This document shows positions 57,254-63,424 of a stretch of DNA of 63,424 nucleotides, piece by piece (positions within the stretch are counted from its first letter, which is position 1; each line of letters opens with the position of its first letter). The DNA is from Prevotella sp. (GTDB lineage: Bacteria; Bacteroidota; Bacteroidia; Bacteroidales; Bacteroidaceae), in contig JAFWSS010000001.1 in NCBI GenBank assembly GCA_017524385.1, positions 1-63,424 on the forward strand, written 5' to 3'. A model generated the notes under the pieces. The model was given only the letters and a program-made list of their open reading frames with translations, was not told where the DNA came from and searched no databases. Made by a program: the position numbers and the translations under genes.

Positions 57254-58339
57254 ATGAAACACCGAAGAACCATCGTTATCGTTTTGCTGAACGTCTTGTT
57301 CTGCGCCGTGCTGCTCTACTTCTTTGTCAACAACTCTTATCTTCGTCCATGGGCGGGCAGTGTCACCAATGAAGTGCTTGCGGGGCTGTTGTTGTTGGCC
57401 ACCATATATGCCAACTATTTCCTGTTTTACCCCCTACTTCATAAAAAGCATCCGGTTGTCTATTGGGTGGTAGTGGTTTTCGTTTCCTTTGTGGCAGGAT
57501 TGATTGAGATGGTTATCGCCTGGAAATGGATGAAATATTGTAATGCGGAGGTTATAGAGCAACTTGGCGCCTTCAGAATGTTTACCCATCAAGGGAGAGT
57601 TGTGGCTGCCCGTACCTTGGCATTCAACTTCTTCCCGTTTATGTTCCGGGAGCGACAGGAACTGCGAAAGGCCTTGGATGCCCAAGTGCAGGTGGTCTAT
57701 CGCGACACTCAGATGGTGGATGTCATAGACAATGAGAGTAACCTCTTAATGATTCCCAAAGACGACATCTACTATTGTGTTCAGGACGGGAACTTCACCC
57801 GCATCTATACGGTGCATGACCGTTGGTTTACACGGCTCGGCTCCATGAAACATCTTGTGCAACTGTTTGGGGAAGAAGACTTTGTCCGCATTTCGCCCAC
57901 CGTTTTGATTCCGTATCAGTACATCTGGTCGTGCAACGGCAGCGAGGTGCTCCTGAAAAAGATGCCGTGGACGAAGAAGCCGCTCACGTTCACGTTGGAT
58001 CCCAAAAACAGCGGCCCGATTGCCGACCAGGTCGCCGAGGGTCTTCAGCGATGCAAGGCCGAAACAGCAGGGGAACAAGCTCCGAAGAGAAAGCCCCGGT
58101 CGAAGTCCAAACGGAAGCCCGTCGTTCCCCCGCAGCAGAAACTCGACATGGTTCAATCCTGCGTTCAGGCGAATCCGGGCTGCAACACCACGGATATCGT
58201 CGCCCAGACCGAGATTTCGCTGAGCACGGTCGAGCGTTGCCTTTCCGAGCTCCGCAAGCGCAAGCTCGTCAAATACGTCGGCAGCAAACGCCACGGCGGT
58301 TACCATGCAACCGCTTTGTGTAGCAATTCTAACCAATAA
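57254..58339 (+). CDS. Membrane-bound LytTR regulator with C-terminal winged helix
   Basis: A 361-residue protein. Four membrane helices are predicted: about 7-26 (IVIVLLNVLFCAVLLYFFV), 38-60, 68-90 and 115-131. A LytTR DNA-binding domain spans about 150-245 (NLLMIPKDDIYYCVQDGN, FVRISPTVLIPYQYIWSC). A basic linker, KRKPRSKSKRKP, leads to a winged helix at 293-352 (CNTTDIVAQTEISLSTVERCL, then KRHGGYHAT). The start at 57254 follows the promoter; an upstream ATG at 57191 would overlap the -7 box. It is divergent from the T9SS surface genes and lacks any receiver or kinase domain, so it probably senses an envelope signal directly. It may be joined to transcription of the adhesins. Confidence 0.82.
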   Translation: MKHRRTIVIVLLNVLFCAVLLYFFVNNSYLRPWAGSVTNEVLAGLLLLATIYANYFLFYPLLHKKHPVVYWVVVVFVSFVAGLIEMVIAWKWMKYCNAEVIEQLGAFRMFTHQGRVVAARTLAFNFFPFMFRERQELRKALDAQVQVVYRDTQMVDVIDNESNLLMIPKDDIYYCVQDGNFTRIYTVHDRWFTRLGSMKHLVQLFGEEDFVRISPTVLIPYQYIWSCNGSEVLLKKMPWTKKPLTFTLDPKNSGPIADQVAEGLQRCKAETAGEQAPKRKPRSKSKRKPVVPPQQKLDMVQSCVQANPGCNTTDIVAQTEISLSTVERCLSELRKRKLVKYVGSKRHGGYHATALCSNSNQ

Positions 58340-58429
58340 TCTGTTTCGCTTGCTTCTTTAATCATCTATCCTTTGATTTTTGCTCCTGTATCTTAATGAA
58401 ATAGGTGCAACATAGACTTTTTCAATATG

Positions 58430-59230
58430 CTAATAATACACCCCCAGCTGTTCGGCAGAATCCCAATCGATGGTCGGGTATTCCTTAAATCCGTTGGCAT
58501 AGTGTGGGTTACGGAGTATCGCGTCTGAGGCATCAATGCCCCAAAGAGTACCGTCGTCCGAATAGGCAACAAGCATATCCTCATCTCCGTTGCGCAAGAA
58601 GAGCCATCCGTCGCCTTTTTTCTTGAAGAGACCGGACCGGCACCAACCATAAACGGTTGCCATATCAAGAAAACATAACAGATTGTCCATCAGTTCATAA
58701 AAAGGCTTTCGGGAGATACCGCAGGGGAACGTGACGGCATAGCGGTTCTCTCCAACCTTCCACAACAGGGGCAGGTCGTCACATAATGTGTTGCATTCCA
58801 CCTCCACATAATCGAAAAGGATTGCTTCCAAATCCTCAAGATTTGTAACATTTTCCATGACAATGAGCGTTTCCGTATCAATCGGGCTCTTCAGCCGTTC
58901 TTCCCGTAGCGCAGCCTCTTCGTTTGGTTTCTCCGCTTTTGGGTCGTAGGTCATTTTTGCGACGGTTTCCCAGCCTTTTTTCTTGGCAAGGCGGTGCAAA
59001 TCTGATTTGAAAGCGAAATAAGTCCACCAAATGAGGAACAGGAAAAAGAAAACAGCCCTGCCGATGTTGTGGTCTTTGAACAGTGAAAACGACATAGCAA
59101 CGACAACCGCGACCGCGATGACGGCGTAAAAAACATAATCGAGACGCCGTTGTGCCTTTTCCTGCGTCTCGAACGGCTGTTTCATCAGTCGCCGGCGTTG
59201 GTCGTAATGCTTTTTCCTGTGGAGGGGCAT
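58430..59230 (-). CDS. Membrane protein of unknown function
   Basis: A 266-residue protein. After a basic N-terminus (MPLHRKKHYDQRRRLMKQ) come two membrane helices (LDYVFYAVIAVAVVVAMSFSL and AVFFFLFLIWWTYFAF), then a soluble domain of about 190 residues with IDTETLIVMENVTNLED and a C-terminal WRNGDEDMLVAYSDDG-like stretch (FLRNGDEDMLVAYS). I recognise no family. The start at 59230 is supported by a -7 box 18 bp upstream; an internal ATG (MKQPFETQ) is an alternative. It converges on the LytTR gene; the 90 bp between them hold nothing recognisable. Confidence 0.65.
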   Translation of the reverse strand: MPLHRKKHYDQRRRLMKQPFETQEKAQRRLDYVFYAVIAVAVVVAMSFSLFKDHNIGRAVFFFLFLIWWTYFAFKSDLHRLAKKKGWETVAKMTYDPKAEKPNEEAALREERLKSPIDTETLIVMENVTNLEDLEAILFDYVEVECNTLCDDLPLLWKVGENRYAVTFPCGISRKPFYELMDNLLCFLDMATVYGWCRSGLFKKKGDGWLFLRNGDEDMLVAYSDDGTLWGIDASDAILRNPHYANGFKEYPTIDWDSAEQLGVYY

Positions 59231-59247
59231 TGGGATTATTTTGGCGG

Positions 59248-59255
59248 CAAAGGTA
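59248..59255 (-). promoter_or_regulatory. Probable -7 box of the 266-residue membrane protein gene
   Basis: The complement reads TACCTTTG (TAnnTTTG) 18 bp before the start codon; no good -33 element is visible. Confidence 0.5.
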
Positions 59256-59317
59256 AAATTTTTATTGTTTTGTGATGTCCCTAATCGGGACAACAATTTA
59301 CAATACAACATGCTTCC

Positions 59318-59515
59318 CTACCGAGCTGTGGCCCCTACCGGGGCCTGGCGACAAACGAACCGTCTCCCTCTACCGAGCTGAGGCCCCTACCGGGGCCATT
59401 CATGGCCGGCCAGTTTCCCGTAATCCGTTGCCGACCAACAAATGCCCCGGCAGGGGCAACAGCTCGGTAGGAATCGTCGCCAGGGCACGAAACCGCGCCC
59501 CGGTCAGGGGCGACA
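59318..59515. repeat. REP-like palindromes, left of the transposase (2 direct, 2 inverted)
   Basis: Units CTACCGAGCT + GGCCCCTACCGGGGCC occur at 59318-59345 and 59370-59397. Inverted copies lie at 59444-59470 (GCCCCGGCAGGGGC then AGCTCGGTAG) and 59497-59515 (hairpin only). Each is a short G/C-rich hairpin with a conserved single-stranded CTACCGAGCT side, the architecture of REP sequences recognised by RAYT transposases. Confidence 0.8.
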
Positions 59516-59528
59516 GAAATACAATAAA

Positions 59529-59993
59529 TCATTCTATTGGCTTAAAAACATTACGTTCATCGTATTCAACACCATGTTCCTCCAAAAGTTCCTTGTATTC
59601 CTCCACCACATCTTTCTGTTTATGATGCTCGGCCTGATTCTCGATGTAACGGATGACATTCGGCAAATCATCCTTTGCGTAAGAAAATGCGCCATAACCC
59701 TCCTGCCAGGAGAACCAGCCATTTGCCAACCTGTTCTCGTTTATCCATTTCGACGAACACCCTTTGACGTGCTGCATCAAATCGGACAACGATTGTGATG
59801 GGCGCATTCCTATCAGAATGTGAACATGATCCGCCGTTCCGCCTATGGCCAGAACCTTATGGCGGTTGTTTTGGATTATGGCAATCATGTATTTGTACAG
59901 ACGCTCTCTCCAAGAATCGAGGATAAGGGATTCCCTGTTTTGAACTGCAAAAACCAGTTGGATATGGATTTGCGTGTAGGTGTTGTTTCTCAT
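59529..59993 (-). CDS. REP-associated tyrosine transposase (IS200/IS605-like Y1 family)
   Basis: A 154-residue HUH single-strand transposase. The metal-binding HUH motif is ADHVHILIGM, and the catalytic Tyr is in WQEGYGAFSYAKDD. The N-terminus TYTQIHIQLVFAVQNRESLI is typical of the Y1 fold. The start is 59993, or 60002 (MKSMRNN). The gene stands alone, without IS200 ends of its own. It is bracketed on both sides by REP palindromes, as expected for a domesticated RAYT that spreads REP elements. Confidence 0.9.
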   Translation of the reverse strand: MRNNTYTQIHIQLVFAVQNRESLILDSWRERLYKYMIAIIQNNRHKVLAIGGTADHVHILIGMRPSQSLSDLMQHVKGCSSKWINENRLANGWFSWQEGYGAFSYAKDDLPNVIRYIENQAEHHKQKDVVEEYKELLEEHGVEYDERNVFKPIE

Positions 59994-60051
59994 TGATTTC
60001 ATAATGGTTTGATTTGTTTGTGTGATAATTGTCATTTGTTTCGTCTTATGT

Positions 60052-60401
60052 TTCGTCCCTAAAGGGACGTTCATGTGAACCGTGATGTTCCTCGTTCTAC
60101 CGAGCTTTCGTCCCTGTCGGGACGAGGGAAACCGCAACGGCTGTCGTGCTACCGAGCTTTCGTCCTTTCGGGACGATGGGGAGAACGGTGGCACCCATTC
60201 TACCGAGCTTTGGCCCCTGACGGGGCTGTTCGTGACCGTTGCGGTTTCCTGCGTTTGACACCGCACAGGAATGTGCCCCGACGGGACAACAGTCCTGTAT
60301 AGCACATCACCCACAACGATCTTCATGTCCCGATAGGGACGCAAGCTCGGTAGGAACGGCGTTCACAGATGGGTTCCAGAAAGCCCCTTCAGGGGCGAAA
60401 C
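60052..60401. repeat. REP-like palindromes, right of the transposase (3 direct, 3 inverted, 1 bare hairpin)
   Basis: A bare hairpin CGTCCCTAAAGGGACG is at 60054-60069. Direct units CTACCGAGCTTT + CGTCCC..GGGACG lie at 60098-60124, 60149-60175 and 60200-60226 (the last with GGCCCC..GGGGC). Inverted units are near 60274-60293, at 60327-60353 (ending CTCGGTAG) and at 60383-60401. The last abuts the stop codon of yifB. Confidence 0.8.
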
Positions 60402-60402
60402 C

Positions 60403-61947
60403 TCACCGCCTCCCCCAATTATCCCGGTCCAGATTCCTGAAATTGATGGCCTCGCTCAAATGCCCGATTTCGATGTTCGGGCTGCCGTCGAGGTCCGCGA
60501 TGGTGCGGGCCACCTTGAGGATGCGGTCGTACGCGCGGGCGGAAAGACCGAGGCGGTCCATCGCCTGCTTTAGGAGCAGCTGCCCCGCCTCATCAATACG
60601 GCAATATTCCCGCACCATCCTGCTGCTCATCTGCGCGTTCGCGAACACACCCTGACACCCCTCGAACCGCCGCTTTTGAATTTCCCGTGCTGCCACCACC
60701 CGCTTGCGAATCTCCGCACTGCGCTCCGACGGCTTGTCGGACGCTAACTCCTCATGGCTGACCGGCACGACCTCGACATGGAGGTCGATGCGATCCATTA
60801 AAGGTCCTGAGATCTTACTCAAATAGTTCTGGACCTCAAAGGGTTTGCAGGTGCAGGCAATCGTCGGGTGGTTGTAGTTTCCGCACGGACAAGGGTTCAT
60901 CGCGGCGATGAACATAAACGAGGCGGGAAATTCCACGGAATACTTCGACCGCGAGATGGTGACCCTCCGTTCCTCCAACGGTTGCCGCATCACCTCCAAA
61001 ACCTGCCGTTTAAATTCCGGCAATTCGTCCAGAAAGAGCACGCCATTATGCGCGAGCGAGATCTCGCCCGGCTGCGGGTGCGTGCCGCCACCCACGAGCG
61101 CGACATCGCTGATGGTGTGGTGCGGTGAACGGAACGGCCGAGTGGCGATGATGGAGGCGTAACGGCTCATCTTGCCCGCCACGGAATGGATTTTGGTGGT
61201 CTCTAACGCCTCTTCCAGACACAAGGGTGGCAAAATTGATGGTAACCGCTTGGCTAACATGGTTTTGCCGGAACCCGGCGGACCGATCAAAATCACGTTA
61301 TGGGAACCCGCCGCCGCAATCTCCATCGCCCGCTTGATGTTCTCCTGCCCCTTCACGTCCGAGAAGTCGTACTCGTAGTGGTTCAGACTGTCGCTGAAGG
61401 CGCTGGCCACGTCAATGCGCGTGGGCTCAATGGGCGTGCCCTTGTCGAAAAAGTCAATGACCTGCTTGATGTTGGATGCCCCCAGAACATCGATGCCCTG
61501 CACGATGGCGGCTTCCCTGGCGTTCTGGATGGGCAGAATCAGCCCCTTTTTCTTGTGCCGTCGCGCCTCCAAGGCGATGGGCAACGCGCCGCGCACGGGC
61601 TGCAGCGAACCGTCCAACGACAGTTCCCCCATTATGTAGTAGTCCTCCAGCTCCGACGCTCCCGCAATCTGTTCGGAAGCAGCCAAGATGCCGATGGCCA
61701 GGGTCAAATCGTACGCTGAACCCTCTTTGCGGATGTCCGCCGGTGCCATGTTCACCACGATTTTCCGCCCGGGTATCTTGTAGCCATAGATGTTCAGCGC
61801 GGTCTCGATGCGCTGCTGACTCTCCTTCACCGCGCTGTCGGGCAATCCGACCAAGTGGAAACCGATGCCGTTATCAACATTCACCTCCACCATGATGGGT
61901 ATCGCGGCCACCCCCATCAATGCACAATTGTTCGTTCTTATCAACAT
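60403..61947 (-). CDS. YifB/ComM family Mg-chelatase-like AAA+ ATPase
   Basis: A 514-residue protein with an N-terminal Lon-protease-like fold (FHLVGLPDSAVKESQQR and APADIRKEGSAYDL). The AAA+ module has Walker A LIGPPGSGKTMLAKRL and Walker B region VLFLDELPEF, and the C-terminal domain begins GCQGVFANAQMSSR. A four-Cys zinc-like cluster CPCGNYNHPTIACTC lies near 360-375. In other bacteria ComM is a helicase that promotes branch migration in natural transformation. It lies 38 bp after the DUF5618-like gene and ends in REP palindromes. Confidence 0.9.
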   Translation of the reverse strand: MLIRTNNCALMGVAAIPIMVEVNVDNGIGFHLVGLPDSAVKESQQRIETALNIYGYKIPGRKIVVNMAPADIRKEGSAYDLTLAIGILAASEQIAGASELEDYYIMGELSLDGSLQPVRGALPIALEARRHKKKGLILPIQNAREAAIVQGIDVLGASNIKQVIDFFDKGTPIEPTRIDVASAFSDSLNHYEYDFSDVKGQENIKRAMEIAAAGSHNVILIGPPGSGKTMLAKRLPSILPPLCLEEALETTKIHSVAGKMSRYASIIATRPFRSPHHTISDVALVGGGTHPQPGEISLAHNGVLFLDELPEFKRQVLEVMRQPLEERRVTISRSKYSVEFPASFMFIAAMNPCPCGNYNHPTIACTCKPFEVQNYLSKISGPLMDRIDLHVEVVPVSHEELASDKPSERSAEIRKRVVAAREIQKRRFEGCQGVFANAQMSSRMVREYCRIDEAGQLLLKQAMDRLGLSARAYDRILKVARTIADLDGSPNIEIGHLSEAINFRNLDRDNWGRR

Positions 61948-61985
61948 AATATAATATTTCGTTTTTATTCACGGCGAATCGGCTC

Positions 61986-62387
61986 TCACGCGCATTGCAA
62001 ACCGTTGTATAGCACTGCGCATCGGTCTATGATGGCGTTGGCGTTTTCAAAGCCAATATCGCAGACTTTTTTGTTCTTGGTTCCATCATAACCCATGGTA
62101 AGGTGCATGATGTCATAGCCAGACACAATGGCGGCCAGTAATTTGCGGTCACGCTTGCCGGCTTCTTCCATGTATTTCTTAATGGAAGGGCGGCCTTTGC
62201 CTTTGCGAATGTTCAGGATTGCATCTAAAGCAATCAGACAACCTTTCCAAAGCGTGTCTCCGGCCATTTTGACATACTTGCTGTCTGAATACAATTTTAC
62301 CATTGGGTCAAAATTCGCTTTCTGGATGACCTCTTCCGCGTTGGTCACATATCTCCGTGCCTCTTCAATGGGATTTGTTTTTTCCAT
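61986..62387 (-). CDS. DUF5618-like small helical protein
   Basis: A 133-residue soluble, helix-rich protein (MEKTNPIEEARRYVTNAEEV, then KYVKMAGDTLWKGCLIALDA). The HEPN-like pattern and the KYVKMAG segment match my memory of DUF5618. Its function is unknown. A consensus promoter lies about 20 bp upstream, and yifB starts 38 bp after its stop, so the two may be co-transcribed. Confidence 0.6.
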   Translation of the reverse strand: MEKTNPIEEARRYVTNAEEVIQKANFDPMVKLYSDSKYVKMAGDTLWKGCLIALDAILNIRKGKGRPSIKKYMEEAGKRDRKLLAAIVSGYDIMHLTMGYDGTKNKKVCDIGFENANAIIDRCAVLYNGLQCA

Positions 62388-62406
62388 AAATTAATTTTTA
62401 ACGCAG

Positions 62407-62437
62407 CAAAGATACAACAAAAATAATCTTTTGTCAA
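62407..62437 (-). promoter_or_regulatory. Promoter of the DUF5618-like gene
   Basis: On the minus strand, TTG (complement of 62435-62437), 20 nt, then TATCTTTG (complement of 62407-62414). The AT-rich remainder up to 62576 shows no gene. Confidence 0.75.
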
Positions 62438-62576
62438 GACTTTTTTTTGAAAATAAATAATGTTGAGAATCAGCGACTTGCAATTTTTGATAATTAAAAT
62501 TAATAATTATTAGTTAATTTTAATTTTAGATTTCGCAAGTTTTTGTAATTTTTGATCGCATGCTATCTCCGGCGAA

Positions 62577-63424
62577 TCATATATTATGTATCACCGAGCC
62601 CTGCCATCTGTCCCTTCTCTCAAGCTCCTCCTCAATCTTGCGTACAAGTGCGTCGTGGCGGAGTAGATTCCACTGGGAGACAGCGAGATAACGCGGCGGC
62701 ACTTCGGCAGAGAAACGCTCAATCACGATTTCGGGCGACATTCGTTCAAGATAATCACACAGAAACCGCACATACTCGTCGGCGGAGAGCGGGTGAAAAC
62801 GCTCGGGATGGTCGTTGTATTCCGTTTCCATGGCTGTGTTCTTGAAAATCTGCAACTGGTGGAATTTCACAAACTGTGGCCGCAACTCGTTGAGTGACTG
62901 CACGTCTTCCAACCATTGCTCTGGCCTTTCGCTCGGCAATCCAAAAATCAGGTGCGCCCCAACGGGAATATTTCGCGAATGCAGTTTCTCGAAGGCCTCA
63001 GAGGTGCATTCCACCGTATGTCCCCGATGAATATGCGCAAGTGTCTCATTGTGAAAACTTTCCGCGCCTAATTCCACCGTGAGGTAGGTGCGGCTGTTTA
63101 ATTCCGTCAAATAATCCAGCACCTCGTCGGGAAGACAATCAGGACGGGTGGAAACGATAATTCCCTTGATGTCAGGAATTTGTAATGCAGCTTCATATTT
63201 CTGACGAAGAACGTCAAGAGGGGCGTTAGTGTTTGTGTATGCTTGGAAATAGGCAAAATAACCATTATTGGAAGGATAGCGCTTCTCAAAGAATCGTTTC
63301 CCGTTTTCCAATTGTGTTGCAATATCGTTGTCTTCAGTGAGATAGGATGGGGTAAAGGCATTGTTGGCGCAGTAGGTGCAGCCTCCTTGCGAACGGTTCA
63401 CGCGGTTCGGGCACGAAAAACCGG
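62577..63424 (-). CDS. Radical SAM protein, YhcC/TIGR01212 type (5' end outside the window)
   Basis: The frame remains open to the last base, and upstream of an internal GTG (63399-63401) it reads GFSCPNRVNRSQGGCTYCAN. That is the spaced three-Cys 4Fe-4S motif of the TIGR01212 group, whose first Cys lies 9 residues ahead of the CxxC pair. The 282 visible residues include LTVELGAESFHNETLAHIHRGH and IPVGAHLIFGLPSE of the SAM-binding TIM barrel. The reaction catalysed by YhcC-type proteins is unknown. Only about 20-30 N-terminal residues are missing. Confidence 0.85.
   Translation of the reverse strand, partial: GFSCPNRVNRSQGGCTYCANNAFTPSYLTEDNDIATQLENGKRFFEKRYPSNNGYFAYFQAYTNTNAPLDVLRQKYEAALQIPDIKGIIVSTRPDCLPDEVLDYLTELNSRTYLTVELGAESFHNETLAHIHRGHTVECTSEAFEKLHSRNIPVGAHLIFGLPSERPEQWLEDVQSLNELRPQFVKFHQLQIFKNTAMETEYNDHPERFHPLSADEYVRFLCDYLERMSPEIVIERFSAEVPPRYLAVSQWNLLRHDALVRKIEEELERRDRWQGSVIHNI

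Noticed and set aside
59318-60401. Possible CRISPR array
   Set aside because: The repeats are palindromic, occur in both orientations, vary in sequence and are irregularly spaced, and no cas gene is present. A RAYT transposase gene lies between them, so they are REP elements.

Overview
The window comes from a chromosome of the phylum Bacteroidota, order Bacteroidales, most likely a Prevotellaceae-like gut, rumen or oral anaerobe. The evidence is: about a dozen promoters of the Bacteroidota primary sigma type (TTG or TTTG, 19-22 nt, TAnnTTTG); type IX secretion (T9SS) C-terminal tails; C10 (streptopain-like) cysteine proteases with C-terminal dockerin-like or T9SS modules; an atpDC-x-x-BEFHAG operon with a lipoprotein-like subunit a; the DUF2023-flavodoxin pair; and NhaD-type antiporter and DUF5723-type proteins. 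The species cannot be named from sequence alone.

Layout. 1-1.35 kb: end of a transposase, a broken secreted-protein gene and a structured repeat element. 1.35-7.6 kb: a CE15-type esterase, a small outer-membrane beta-barrel, and a four-gene operon (two lipoproteins, a WaaP/Kdo-kinase-like protein and a GT4 glycosyltransferase) probably acting on surface glycan. 7.7-13 kb: a C10 protease with a dockerin tail and an AAA-ATPase/PD-(D/E)XK protein. 13.2-16.5 kb: ftsA-ftsZ behind a degenerate GGAGTT repeat array. 16.6-20.4 kb: DUF2023-flavodoxin and mutS2. 20.5-23.8 kb: an outer-membrane protein/lipoprotein pair. 24.0-31.7 kb: the complete F1Fo ATP synthase operon on the minus strand, with a CTAG nonamer array between atpB and atpE. 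31.9-36.6 kb: pfkA, an NhaD-type antiporter, an RluA-family pseudouridine synthase and a tetR-fabG operon. 36.7-37 kb: an RNA transcription unit, SRP RNA followed by tRNA-Thr. 37-57 kb: the accessory surface region, with a T9SS C10 protease, a decayed lipoprotein, a 3721-residue T9SS protein built from 13 fibronectin-III/jelly-roll pairs, and a 1654-residue relative. 57.2-58.3 kb: a divergent membrane-bound LytTR regulator with an extra winged helix. 58.4-63.4 kb: a membrane protein, a REP-associated tyrosine transposase embedded in REP palindromes, yifB/comM, a DUF5618-like gene and a 5'-truncated radical SAM gene.

How it fits together. The most system-like locus is 40.7-58.3 kb. Two large T9SS surface proteins lie divergent from a membrane-anchored LytTR regulator, and the intergenic region carries two oppositely oriented pairs of a TRTGAGGG motif, one pair just upstream of each promoter. 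This suggests a self-regulated module controlling giant adhesins. A second theme is that several intergenic regions carry different degenerate short tandem repeats (7-, 9-, 10- and 11-bp periods), one of them lying exactly in the predicted 5' leader of the giant gene.
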